64,000 nt of DNA from Armigeres subalbatus (Eukaryota > Arthropoda > Insecta > Diptera > Culicidae): NCBI RefSeq assembly GCF_024139115.2, contig NC_085139.1:256993679-257057678 (forward strand), read 5' to 3'. A program made the translations under genes and the position numbers. Every line of letters starts with the position of its first letter. Within the stretch, counting starts at the first letter, position 1. Under the pieces are notes generated by a model. The model was not told where the DNA came from. It did not search any database and saw only the letters and a program-made list of their open reading frames with translations. Below, piece after piece: positions 10,771-22,035 of this stretch.

Positions 10771-13700
10771 GACTTTTGTTTAATCAATTTCAAATTTTAC
10801 GATGCAACTGATGTTATGCGTGAGTAATCAGTGTTGATTGTACGTTCTGGGTAGCTTTCGCTGCTAAAAATAAAACTTGTGAAATGGGAGCTGAAAATCT
10901 AATGTTTTGTTTTGAATCGATTAATGTTTACCTTTCTGTAATAGGCCCTTATCAAATGCTACGCGAGATTTTTCATTTTCCACGTTTCCCACGTGAATTA
11001 AGGACAAAAGTATGTGAAAAAATGAACTGTCATGGAGCTGTCGCTTCTGTATCAGTTTGTAATTTCATTTTTGAAAATATCAAGAAAGGTCATTTCTCAC
11101 TCGTAGGTGAATTTGCACCTGTAAAAGTGTTCGAAAATCGATTGTTACTATGTTTTTGCATCATAAATGTAAAACCTACCAGAAAACGCCGAAATATAAT
11201 TTTGGCCAGGATTTTGGTCCAGTTACCCCTTAGTGCGCTGAAATGAATTCCAATGTTAAAAATATTGCCAAGAAAATAAATTGATGAAATGTGGTGTGAT
11301 TCTTTTTCCTCAGGAGATACATTTTTTCTTAATATTTTTCTTTCATGTCCTGTGAAGAACCTGTATGAATCGTTGGAAACCAAATAGAATCACCACTGAA
11401 CAAACTACTTCTTTTCAAAGCAGCAGAGCTGGAATGATTATTTTAACCGAAATGAAACCATTTTAGCATTCCAGAAACAGCATTTTAACCATATTTAGTC
11501 AACTTAGTCTTTCTACAATGCTGCTTTACATAAATCCTATTCATTAGTGTAAATTTCTGCAATTAGCAGCTTGAACAGCCGGCCATTCAGTTTAGAATTT
11601 ATTTTAGCGTTGCAATAACTCGATATTTTACACAATAATGGCCATAATTAGGTACCCATCCTATGCACCCATTTTAGACATCGGAAATCAACCCCGACAG
11701 TGAAATTTGAATCGTGACCATTAGAATAAACACACAAACTGCTGCTCTGCCCCGGCCACTCCAATTAAATCCGCAGCAATTTTAGAACGATTTGCATCTG
11801 CCGGCGGCCGGCGCGGCGACGACGGTCGGTGCCGCGGCAGTTTCTGTAAACTGCAAAACGGCGTGATTCGCGTGTGCGATCATTCGGCAATGCAGAAGAT
11901 CGTGCGATTCACAAATTGCAAACAACAGTCAACGTGTGGATAATCATCCTTTTGCAATCCGGGTTGCGAATGAAAACCAAAAGTTTCTTCTCTAGGTCTG
12001 GGATTCGGTTGGGCGCAATTGTGTGAACGAAATGGGGTGTATCAAACGAAATGCGAGACAAATAAGATCAGAGCAGATAAGAGAGTTGGTCTGGTAGGTG
12101 TGGTTAGAAAAAGTGAAGTCAAAATCCACATTTGATTTTTTTTCCTTGCTGTAATCGCAGATGAAAGAATGGAAAGATTTCACATTTATTTGTTTCTTTG
12201 CTGTATAAATGCATGGCTCTGAAATCGTGGAGTAAATTGAAAATTTGACGCGTTTTTGACGCGTTCCACTTTAAGACTCGTGCCGTATGCATGCGCTCTT
12301 GAATCGTCAAAAACAATCTTACTCTGTATGGCACTATCTGGGGCTGTAAATCTTCCGGCGAGAAATATCTATGGGTGCATTTTAAAATTGATTTATCATT
12401 TATTCAAAATTGAAAATATAAGTAACGTAACAATCATGATTCAGTTAGGGTGATAACGCGAAACGATTTATGATTAAATATTGAAAGAATGAATCAATTT
12501 AATTAATGATGGCGGAAATACGGCTTTGTCAGATAGCAGTGGGGGTTCACTTCAAAACATTATTATTACGAAGGTGTCTTGTGACCAAGTTTTAGAAAAC
12601 TTCCTGCTGGCAGCCTTTAAGAAAACAAAAACGGCTGAATCGGTCGAAGTTTGTATAATTAACCCGCTTTCTAATGCTATTAATAAATTCTGTCAAATTG
12701 GGGTATTGTTATGCTGATGCAATATCTCACCCAACACTTATCATCATCCCAGTTATCTTAAAAGTCACGGCCGCTGACAGTCGCTAAACCCGTCCAGACA
12801 GATTTGTTTATTGAAATTTCATCAAGATTACCAATCTGTCCCATTGATTAGTTCGCGTCTGCCGTTGATTGAGCTGACGTTCGTTATTTTTCAGCGTTGA
12901 TTGCCTACCGAACGTCCTTTTTTCAATCGACGATTTTCCCTGTTCAGTTCGAACGAACTTTCCACAGCGTCAAATGTTCCCATGACGACCTGAGAGCTTT
13001 GAATTCCTTCTTTTTAATCATTTCAAGTAATTCTTCCTCTTTTTCTTCTCGGTGGTTCGGAATTGCTCGTCTCCGATAAGACACGATAAGACAACCAAAG
13101 TACCACTAATTGGTCTGCAAGTCTAATTTACTGCTGGCTCAGCGCTGTGTGTCGAAATTTCCCTCACAGGAACATTTCTTCCGGGCGTGCGGTGGTGCAT
13201 CACAAAATTGATTCCGCACGTTTGCTCTTCTACCTTCCTGTACAGGCATTTTTTCGCGCACGTGTTCTTCACAAATTGGTTTTGTTGTTTTAATTGCGAT
13301 ATCAGAATCTGACTCGTTAAAAAAGTTGCGTTGTTGCTTCCACGCCTAGATTCTTATTCAGAACGGCAGACGATAATATGATTTGATTTCCTCCTAGCTT
13401 TTTGGATCAGCAGTACAGCTTATATCAAATGCGTTTCAATGGCTGGCTCGATTCTTGAACTAATTTTAAATAACAACATAAAAGTGAGAGTTTAAAAAGG
13501 AATAGAATACCCGGTCATAAAATTTGTTTCCCTTTCAGATCCATACTTTTGCAAGCAGAGTTACTTGACAGTATACTGGCCACTGATCCAATAACTGTGT
13601 AAAATTTCAACTGCGTACCTTTTATAAAACCGACAACAAAAACTCTACAAAAAATGGTTTAATTTGCCCTCACCAGATGGAAGCTTCCCTCAACTTTACT

Positions 13701-13889
13701 AGCCACTAAGAATCTATGATTTAAGAATTCGCCCATAACTTGACCACTTGCGAATATCATATCGATTATCAACAGTAAGCCGGATCGTTGGTAAAAGAAT
13801 GTAGAGGTTAAAATAGTCTAATCAGTAAGTTCACTCCACGCCTAACCGGCTAGGCTAATGTTTTACTTCTGATTTACGTTATGGGACAG
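10771..13889. other. Probable intronic unique sequence with two GC-rich islands
   Basis: No gene recognised. An unrecognised open frame of 120 codons at 10,884-11,246 (plus) has no motif I know and is probably chance. GC/CpG-rich patches at about 11,740-11,960 and 12,770-13,260 stand out from AT-rich surroundings and could be regulatory elements of the adenylyl cyclase gene; that is inference from composition only. Confidence 0.3.
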
Positions 13890-14164
13890 TAACAGACACG
13901 ATTATCCGGAGTGTTGAGAAAAAATTCACTCCGGATAATCGAACCCTCCGGATAATCGAGCAATTTTTTTGTTGTTGCTGAAAATTTAACTTTTGCTCAA
14001 ATAATCTTTATTTTGGTTATATAACATCTGATAAAATATCACGTTGGTCCGTTCTTGGATTCTGACTACCGTTAGAGGTCAGCGCCGATCCTAAAATCGT
14101 CGGCGGCAACGTTTGTCATAGTTTTGATTGGCGATTCTTTCAATTTAACGTAAAGTGTTTTTAC

Positions 14165-14520
14165 GATATTTTAGGACATTAACGGAAGAATCCTTTGAAT
14201 TTCCCCGGAAAAATCTAATGAACTGTCCCAAAAGATTCTTCCAAGTTTTTCTAATATTCAACAGGAATTTCTCTATGGTTTTCACGGGAATTCCTTTGAG
14301 GTTTTCATAGGAAATTGTTTAGGAGTTTGCCTATCCCACCGGGCATGCATGCTTTGAATAAACAGAATTTCCTTGTGATTTTTTTTAAAGTTTCACGAAA
14401 ACTGTTTCCAACGGAATTTCAACTGGATTTTTCTTGGAATTTCTTTGGATTTCTACGTGAAATTCCTTATGTTGTCTATTAGTAATTCTTCGGAAATTCT
14501 ACGAGAAAATTTCCAAAGAC
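14165..14520. repeat. Strongly decayed minisatellite-like sequence
   Basis: Phrases such as GGAATTTC, GGAATTCC and GAAATTCC alternating with TTTTC recur about every 20-25 bases, suggesting a very old minisatellite. A similar stretch lies at 15,110-15,300. Confidence 0.35.
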
Positions 14521-14529
14521 GAATGATCG

Positions 14530-14870
14530 CCGAATAATACGTTAAGCCGAAAGCTATCTAGCCGAATTCCATTAGTCCGATACGGTTATTATGTGGAAAA
14601 TGGCTTGGCGGTAAGACCAAACTAGTTATTTGGCCGAAAATACCGTATTCCCTAACAGGTCGTTTGGCCGAATAGCCCTTGTCATCGAAAATTCCATTTG
14701 ACCGAAACGGTAGTTTAGCAAAAAGGTCAATTTGGCTGAAAATGTTATCCAGCTGATCGGATTATACGGCGAAAAACGTCGACCCGTTCAGCCAAACGGC
14801 ATTTTCGAGCAAAAAAACTGTCGGAGCAAACGCCTGTTTCGGCCAAATTATCAGTTCAGCCGTATGATCT
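14530..14870. repeat. Decayed TTTGGCCGAA-type repeat cluster
   Basis: Multiple diverged units (TTTGGCCGAAAATACCG, TCGTTTGGCCGAATAGCC, TTTGACCGAAACGG) match the 17-bp units of the foldback element at 38.76-41.63 kb. After about 14,780 the units appear in reverse (TTCAGCCAAACGG, TTCGGCCAAATTATC), so this is an old, shrunken foldback copy. Confidence 0.6.
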
Positions 14871-15631
14871 TCACCCGTCAGTGTCAGTCGTCTAAGCGTA
14901 TTTGCAAGCCATGGAGTGGGACTTTGATTCCCGCCCTAGTAAGGAAACATTTTGTGAAGCGGAAAACGCTCCACATGTTCACTGGGTGCTGTGTGAATGT
15001 CCAGTACGTTGTCTAATGCCAAGTGTTGAGTATTCAGTATGTGCGAGCTCTGGTCGAAGATGGTGATCCTGTCTTCCTTTCTTTTAAAATCTATAAAAAT
15101 ATCTTCCTAATTTTTAAGGGAATTTACTCAGAATTTCAACGATAATGTTTTCGAGATTTCGAAGGATATTCTTCAGAATTTTCATTGAAAATTCTTAGTT
15201 TCCACGAAAAGCTTTTTCGATTTTTGAAAGAAAAAATGGAAGGATTTTAAGAAAATAGCCTTTTCACGAGAAATCCTCTGGAGTTTCAACGGGATTACCA
15301 TGAACTGTCGGCGGCGACGGCGCACACCTCTAACCACCATGTGGTCCTCCGGGAAATCTGGAGGATCCCCAAAAATGAAAACTTCTTAATTTTATCGTTG
15401 ATCACCAAGATTTTTCTGATGCATTTGTTTTTGTCTTATGAGTATGCACTAATTTTGTAGCTTATACATGCTGTGGCCTTCCGAAAATTCCGGAACATCC
15501 GTGAAATAAAACATAAAATAATGAATTTCATTGTATAGCACCATTTGACTGTTGATTCGACATTCTAACAACGGAATTAACTTCACATTCTGCATGGATC
15601 ACCTTGGCCACCAATATTCATTTCATAATTA

Positions 15632-15798
15632 AGGGAAGATCAATTAATTACGTAACGCAAAAAATGGCCATTTTCAATCCTCCTCTCCCCTATGCCACAC
15701 TTTCTGTATGAGAAATCTAAAATAAATTTGTGTGGATTTTCACACTTCAGGGAACCCCCCTCCCCTTCTAAGTGTTACATAATTAATGGATGTTCCCT
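15632..15798. mobile_element. MITE, ATTAATTACGTAACGC type, copy 1
   Basis: It begins AGGGAAGATCAATTAATTAC and ends GTGTTACATAATTAATGG then ATGTTCCCT, an inverted repeat of about 25 bp. A second copy lies at 62,283-62,447 and a truncated one at about 60,908. No coding content. Confidence 0.75.
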
Positions 15799-15907
15799 AA
15801 ACACAAGGATTTTTTGTTATAGTATAGTACATAGCATAGTACACCAGTTCCAGTGTTTGATCTATATGGACCATCGTTGGCGAAACAACCATTTTTTCAT
15901 ATAAATA

Positions 15908-16135
15908 ATGAGGCTGTTCACAAATTACGAAACGCTGAAAGGAGAGCCGGTTAGGCCGTGCGTTACGATTCATACAAACCAATTAAACCTTCCATACAAA
16001 AAGCGTTACGAGGGGGAGGATGGAGGTTCAAAATCGTCCCTTTTTTATGGAAGATTTTTTTTGTGCGGACCGTAACGCTTGGTCTGACTTCGTCCCTCCC
16101 CCTAAAGCGTTACGTCATTTTGTGAACAGTCCCTT
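15908..16135. mobile_element. MITE, TTCACAAATTACG type
   Basis: The start GGCTGTTCACAAATTACGAA and the end TTACGTCATTTTGTGAACAG are inverted repeats. The interior also contains paired AGCGTTACG blocks and C/G-rich tracts. A related shorter element is at about 59,612-59,735. Confidence 0.7.
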
Positions 16136-16349
16136 GGGAAAGCAAGAAAGGCACTATCATTACTAGGTGTCTTGCACATATTGGATACGTTACGGATACA
16201 CACTGATAATACATATTTCTATTTTTGTAAGATGGGTAAAAATATTACTCCGGATAATCGAGCCTCCAGTTAATCGAGCCTCCGGATAATCGAGTCCGGC
16301 CTGTACCGCGAGAACAAATCTCGTCCTCATCTCACAACTTCGTAACAAC

Positions 16350-16409
16350 TTGTATTGAAGAACTAGTAGTTTCCCAATTAAAATTCACTCTAATAAAGAA
16401 AAAAAAAAA
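16350..16409 (+). mobile_element. 60-bp poly(A) retro-insertion with 14-bp target duplication
   Basis: AACTTCGTAACAAC at 16,336-16,349 is exactly repeated at 16,410-16,423. Between the copies is a short sequence with CTCTAATAAAG followed by a run of A. A polyadenylation-type signal, A tail and perfect target duplication are marks of a severely 5'-truncated LINE insertion on the plus strand. Confidence 0.8.
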
Positions 16410-16423
16410 AACTTCGTAACAAC

Positions 16424-17249
16424 CGCGGCGTAGTAAATCGCATGATGGCGCACGGCTGTGGTATAGATGTCCATTACTCGCGACGCACGATGGAGTAGCT
16501 AAAACAAAAGGCTGAACGAAATCCCATTTTTCGGTTTTCTCATTTTACATTGTACACTCTTTTTACGCAAACGGACGTAAAAAAAATGTGGCGTAAAAAC
16601 ATTGTTTGCTTAAATTACGTAACGTAACGAAAGATCTACTGGCTCTATTGAGAAATGCAATATGCTCTTAGTGATCATTCGAACCCAATTTGATATGAAT
16701 TGAATGTATGTTCCATACCAGGCCATCCAAGAATTCCAAGAATTGAAGTACAAGCCTTAAGGTCAATATGCATTACGAAAGATTCAAAGAATCATCAAAG
16801 AATTCCCTGGAGCACATGACTTAAGTTCTACACACACAGCCAGAAGTCTCTAATAACTTTAAAAAAATGTTTTTTATCTTCTTATTTTAAGAAGGAAGCA
16901 ACATAAAATTTCCATGAAGAATTGAAAATTTTCCATAAAAAATTAGAAAATTGACAATAAAGAAATCAGAGTATGAGCAATTCATAAATATAAAATTTCC
17001 ACAAATAAAATAATCCACAGAACAAAAATAAATTCAGTATCAGCAATATCAGCAATAAACAACTACAAAATTTTCAACAATTTTTTTGTTTTCCATGAAA
17101 AATTAAAAACTATCCACAAAATAATCAATAAAGAGCAATAAAAAATATGAAAATTTTTATAAAGAAATATAAAACATCAATAAAACTAAGCATTTTTCCA
17201 TAGATGCCCCCTTTTTCAAAAGCGTTTGAACTTATTGCGAATTTATTAT
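16424..17249. other. AT-rich sequence, nothing recognised
   Basis: From 16,860 to 17,200 the sequence consists of loosely repeated AAAATTTCCACAAA / CAATAAAG words, possibly an ancient repeat. No gene. Confidence 0.3.
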
Positions 17250-17562
17250 TTTGGTAAAATCCTTTTCCGGTATTTTGGTGAAATCCTCTTTCGGGCATTT
17301 GGTAAAATCCCATTCCAAGATTTTGGTCTAATCCCCTTCCAGAATTTTGGTCAATTCACCTTCCAGGATTTTGGACAAATCCCCTTCCAGGATTTTGGTC
17401 AAATCCCCATGCAGGATTTTGGTCAAATACCCTTCTAGGATTTTGGTCAAATCACCTTCCAGGATTTTGGTCAAATCCCCTTCCAGGATTTTGGTCAAAT
17501 CCCCATGCAGGATTTTGGTCAAATACCCTTCTAGGATTTTAGTCAAATCTTCTTCCAGGAAT
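17250..17562. repeat. 23-bp minisatellite, TTTTGGTCAAATCCC variant
   Basis: Units carry AAATCCCCTTCCAGGATTTT with GGTC spacer. Some units are replaced by an ATGC version (CCCCATGCAGGATTTTGG), and a two-unit block containing it is itself repeated (around 17,400-17,535). Same dyad logic as the other arrays (AAATCC against GGATTT). Confidence 0.9.
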
Positions 17563-17590
17563 TAATGCTTGACGACTGTGGATATATAAC

Positions 17591-17680
17591 GGAACGTGTA
17601 ATTTTCCGGCTGTAGAATGCAGAAGTAAACTTGTTTTTGTTGTGTTACAAGACTGCTACAGCCGGCAAACTACACGTTCC
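17591..17680. mobile_element. 90-bp MITE with 25-bp inverted ends
   Basis: GGAACGTGTAATTTTCCGGC at the left and the reverse complement of GCCGGCAAACTACACGTTCC at the right form arms with three mismatches over 25 bases. It lies within the fading minisatellite, which resumes at 17,681 (CTTCTTCCAGGATATTGG). Confidence 0.7.
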
Positions 17681-17703
17681 CTTCTTCCAGGATATTGGTC
17701 AAA

Positions 17704-18764
17704 CAGAGCATTAATGAATAAAGCTTTCAAGGAATGATTAAATTTGTTATGGTTAAATCATTCAACTCTATGATTAAAGATTATGATTCATGATTTATTC
17801 ATTTTTGACAACGATTAATGATTATGATTAACGATTAAATTAATTTTTGCACTGATTAACGATTATTATTAATGAATGAAACGTTTAGAGTATGATTAAC
17901 GATTACCGATCGTGATTAAATGTCGACTCAATATGTGTATGATTAATGATTAACGATCGATATGATTAATGATTAATGATTATGAATAATCGGTCGGGTC
18001 TGAGCTTGACGACCGACTGGCAAATGCTTACACAACCTCACTTGATCAGTACTGTTGCTGATGAAGAATGTGTACAGCCGCCAGACATTCTAAATACTCA
18101 CGCTCCTCTAATGTGAACGTGTACTATACACATGTGGTAGTGTTGGCTTGAGAAATGGATTGCGAGTGATTTGACTATGCGTCCAATTTGGGAATCTCGA
18201 GCTCGTTCAGTAGCAGCTAGGTTGCGAAGGCCGACGGAGGTCCTTCGTAGCTTAGTTGGTTAAAGCACCAGTCTAGCGTACTGTAGGGTCATGGGTTCGA
18301 GTCCCATCGAAGGGAAAGTGGTTACCTCCAATACATTTTTCAAATCAATATCTTCCACATAACGTACATATTCACATATGAGTTTCCATAACATTGTAAA
18401 TTAACGTCCAAGTCGGGTGGTTTAATCCCCGGAAATAGGCAATTAACTTTGATTGAAATGAATAATCAAATTTAATTGATCACTATCAATAATCAAGTAA
18501 CCTTTCTACCAGATTGTGTTATTAAAAGGTATAAAAATTGTATGATTATGATTAAAAATTAATGGATAAAAGCGATGTAGGCAATGATTAGAATGGATGG
18601 TTAGTGAATAAACTCAAAACAATCATGAATATCATTAATCTATGATTAACGATTAGTGATTTTTGATTGAATCGTATTTCTTGTATGATTATGATTAATG
18701 AACAATGATTAAATAATCCATTGTTCATTAATCATGAATAAATCTATTTATCACTAATGCTCTG
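17704..18764. mobile_element. 1.06-kb TIR element with ATTAATGATTA-rich flanks, carrying a tRNA-like sequence
   Basis: Ends read CAGAGCATTAATGAATAA at 17,704 and, in reverse complement, CAGAGCATTAGTGATAAA at 18,764. The minisatellite word GGTCAAA stands immediately on both sides (17,697-17,703 and 18,765-18,771), consistent with a 7-bp duplication; CAGAG ends recall hAT elements, which normally make 8 bp. Inside, 17,740-18,000 and 18,530-18,750 are packed with GATTAATGATTAACG words. No transposase frame. Confidence 0.7.
18241..18314 (+). tRNA. tRNA-like sequence with intact A and B boxes, probably SINE-derived
   Basis: The 74 nt fold as a cloverleaf: acceptor TCCTTCG/CGAAGGG, D stem GCTT/AAGC, anticodon stem with four of five pairs, and T stem ATGGG/CCCAT. 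Pol III box A (TAGCTTAGTTGG) and box B (GGTTCGAGTCC) match consensus. The anticodon would be AGC (Ala), but the G3:U70 pair that defines tRNA-Ala is absent, and the sequence sits inside a TIR element. A tRNA-derived repeat is more likely than a working tRNA gene. Confidence 0.5.
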
Positions 18765-21583
18765 GGTCAAATCCCCCTCCAGGTTTTTGGTCAAATCCCC
18801 TTCCAGGATTTTAATCAAATACCCTTCCAGGATTATGGTCAAATACCCTTCCATGGTTTTGGGAAAATCCCCTTCGGGATTTTGAGAAAATTCCCTTTCG
18901 GGATTTTGGGAAAATCCCCTTCGGGATTTTGGGAAAATCCCCTTCGGGATTTTGGGAAAATCCCCTTCGGGATTTTGGGAAAATCCCCTTCGGGATTTTG
19001 GGAAAATCCCCTTCGGGATTTTGGGAAAATCCCCTTCGGGATTTTGGGAAAATCCCCTTCGGGATTTTGGGAAAATCCCCTTCGGGATTTTGGGAAAATC
19101 CCCTTCGGGATTTTGGGAAAATCCCCTTCGGGATTTTGGGAAAATCCCCTTCGGGATTTTGGGAAAATCCCCTTCGGGATTTTGGGAAAATCCCCTTCGG
19201 GATTTTGGGAAAATCCCTTTTTGGGAAAATCCCCTTCGGGATTTTGGGAAAATCCCCTTCGGGATTTTGGGAAAATCCCCTTCGGGATTTTGGGAAAATC
19301 CCCTTCGGGATTTTGGGAAAATCCCCTTCGGGATTTTGGGAAAATCCCCTTCGGGATTTTGGGAAAATCCCCTTCGGGATTTTGGGAAAATCCCCTTCGG
19401 GATTTTGGGAAAATCCCCTTCGGGATTTTGGGAAAATCCCCTTCGGGATTTTGGGAAAATCCCCTTCGGGATTTTGGGAAAATCCCCTTCGGGATTTTGG
19501 GAAAATCCCCTTCGGGATTTTGGGAAAATCCCTTTTTGGGAAAATCCCTTCAGGATTTTGGGAAAATCCCTTCGATTTTGGAAAATCCTTCATTTTGGGA
19601 AAATCCTTCATTTTGGGAAAATCCCTTCGGGATTTTGGGAAAATCCCTTCGATTTTGGAAAATCCTTCATTTTGGGAAAATCCCTTCATGATTTTGGGAA
19701 AATCCCCTTCGGGATTTTGGGAAAATCCCCTTCGGGATTTTGGGAAAATCCCCTTCGGGATTTTGGGAAAATCCCCTTCGGGATTTTGGGAAAATCCCCT
19801 TCATGATTTTGGGAAAATCCCCTTCGGGATTTTGGGAAAATCCCCTTCGGTATTTTGGGAAAATCCCCTTCGGGATTTTGGGAAAATCCCCTTCGGGATT
19901 TTGGGAAAATCCCTTTTTGGGAAAATCCCCTTCCCCTTCGGGATTTTGGGAAAATCCCCTTCGGGATTTTGGGAAAATCCCTCTCCAGGATTTTGGGAAA
20001 ATCCCCTTCGGGATTCTGGGAAAGATTTTGGGAAAATCCCCTCCGGGATTTTGGGAAAATCCCCTCCGGGATTTTGGGAAAATCCCCTCCGGGATTTTGG
20101 GAAAATCCCCTCCGGGATTTTGGGAAAATCCCCTCCGGGATTTTGGGAAAATCCCCTCCGGGATTTTGGGAAAATCCCCTCCGGGATTTTGGGAAAATCC
20201 CCTCCGGGATTTTGGGAAAATCCCCTCCGGGATTTTGGGAAAATCCTCCGATTTTGGGAAAATCCTCCGGGATTTTGGGAAAATCCTCCGATTTTGGGAA
20301 AATCCTCCGGGATTTTGGGAAAATCCCTCCAGATTTTGGGAAAATCCCTCCGATTTTGGGAAAATCCTCCGGGATTTTGGGAAAATCCTCCGATTTTGGG
20401 GAAAATCCTCCGGGATTTTGGGAAAATCCTCCGATTTTGGGAAATCCTCCGGGATTTTGGGAAAATCCTCCATTTTGGGAAAATCCTCCGATTTTGGGAA
20501 AATCCCCTCCGGGATTTTGGGAAAATCCCCTCCGGGATTTTGGGAAAATCCCTCCGATTTTGGGAAAATCCTCCGGGATTTTGGGAAAATCCCTCCGGGA
20601 TTTGGGAAAATCCCTCCGGGATTTGGGAAAATCCTCCGGGATTTTGGTGAAATCCCCTCCGGGATTTTGGTAAAATCCCCTCCGGGATTTTGGTGAAATC
20701 CCCTCCGGGATTTTGGTAAAATCCCCTCCGGGATTCTGGTAAAATCCTCCGATTTTGGGGAAAATCCTCCGGGATTTTGGGAAAATCCTCCGATTTTGGG
20801 AAAATCCTCCGATTTTTGGGAAAATCCTCCGATTTTGGGAAAATCCTCCGGGATTTTGGGAAAATCCTCCGAGATTTTGGGAAAATCCTCCGATTTTGGG
20901 AAATCCTCCGGGATTTTGGGAAAATCCTCCGATTTTGGGAAAATCCTCCGGGATTTTGGGAAATCCTCCGATTTTGGGAAAATCCTCCGATTTTGGGAAA
21001 ATCCTCCCATTTTTGGTAAAATCCCCTCCGGGATTTTGGTAAAATCCCCTCCGGGATTTTGGTAAAATCCCCTCCGGGATTTTGGTAAAATCCCCTCCGG
21101 GATTTTGGTAAAATCCCCTCCGGGATTTTGGTAAAATCCCCTCCGGGATTTTGGTAAAATCCCCTCCGGGATTTTGGTAAAATCCCCTCCGGGATTTTGG
21201 TAAAATCCCCTCCGGGATTTTGGTAAAATCCTCCGATTTTGGGAAAATCCTCCGATTTTGGGAAAATCCTCCGGGATTTTGGTAAAATCCCCTCCGGGAT
21301 TTGGGAAAATCCTCCGATTTTGGGAAAATCCTCCGGGATTTTGGGAAAATCCTCCGATTTTGGGAAAATCCTCCGATTTTGGTAAAATCCCCTTCCGGGA
21401 TTTTGGTAAAATCCCCTTGCGGGATTTTGGTAAAATCCCCTTGCGGGATTTTGGTAAAATCTCCTTCAATTTTGGGAAAATCCCTTCATTTTTGGGAAAA
21501 TCCCCTCCGGGATTTTGGGAAAATTCCCTTCGGGATTTTGGGAAAATTCCCTTCGGGATTTTGGGAAAATCCCCTTCGGGAAT
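18765..21583. repeat. 23-bp minisatellite, TTTTGGGAAAATCCC variant, with CTTC and CTCC loop domains
   Basis: From 18,860 to 19,530 about thirty nearly identical 23-bp units contain GGGATTTTGGGAAAATCCCC and loop TTC. From 20,035 the loop becomes CTCC and short units (AATCCTCCGATTTTGGG) alternate with full ones; between 20,640-20,745 and 21,005-21,230 the spacer is TTGGTAA. The last units (21,380-21,583) return to CTTC. Open frames up to 642 codons on both strands are artefacts of a stop-free unit. Confidence 0.97.
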
Positions 21584-21719
21584 TTTTTTCAACAACTACT
21601 GCAATGCATTTAAATAAACGCAATTAAATGTGAATTGATGGAAATAACTGAATCTATTTCCTCAAAGTGCAATTTTGACCTCTATCATGTGCTTTTCTTG
21701 TTACTATTAAGTATGTTTT

Positions 21720-22035
21720 TGTTTTACAATACACGAGAAAGACATCATCACCTTTAGGTGGATTATTCTGGGTTTTTTATTGAAAATCGGTTGGATCGGT
21801 TATGATGATCAAAATACATATTTTTTATACAATACAGCTTAAAAAAAGTCTCACTCATTTTTAACAAAGTTTTTTATGCAATTTTTTCTGATTTATTCTC
21901 AACAAGTTGTCTGTAACAGGGAGTCCTATTTATTATTTATCATTGAAAATGGGTCAGAACGAACTATGAGATCGGAATATGCGGCCAAAACATTTTGTTT
22001 TATTCGCAAAATGCTTTACAAAAACTATCTCATTA
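21720..22035 (+). repeat. Dispersed repeat fragments related to 29,395-29,800
   Basis: ACACGAGAAAGACATCATCA followed by CCTTTAGGTGGATTATTCTGGG corresponds to the right end of the repeat at 29,755-29,800. From 21,860 the sequence (TCTCACTCATTTTTAAC, ATTGAAAATGGGTCAG, GCGGCCAAAACATTTTG) matches 29,560-29,700 in the same orientation. These are two partial copies of one family in tandem. Confidence 0.55.

Larger units (their letters stand above)
13890..16305. mobile_element. Possible pogo-like element marked by inward-facing ATTATCCGGAG ends
   Basis: Near 13,892 the plus strand reads ACAGTAACAGACACGATTAT then CCGGAG, followed by two more such blocks to about 13,965. Near 16,245-16,305 the complementary arrangement (CTCCGGATAATCGAG, three blocks) ends in CCTGTA. 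ACAG plus CGATTATCCGGAG facing inward resembles pogo/Tigger termini. No transposase frame remains between them, the left TA target site is not clear, and the interior holds later insertions. Confidence 0.4.

Noticed and set aside
10884..11246. 120-codon plus-strand frame as a gene
   Set aside because: No motif, no splice context, AT-rich surroundings; likely chance.
18241..18314. Functional tRNA-Ala(AGC)
   Set aside because: No G3:U70 pair, one mismatch in the anticodon stem, and location inside a TIR element; kept as tRNA-like.
18811..21595. Frames of 292 to 642 codons in the 18.8-21.6 kb block
   Set aside because: Same cause: tandem repeat without stops; peptides are perfect repeats with no domain.
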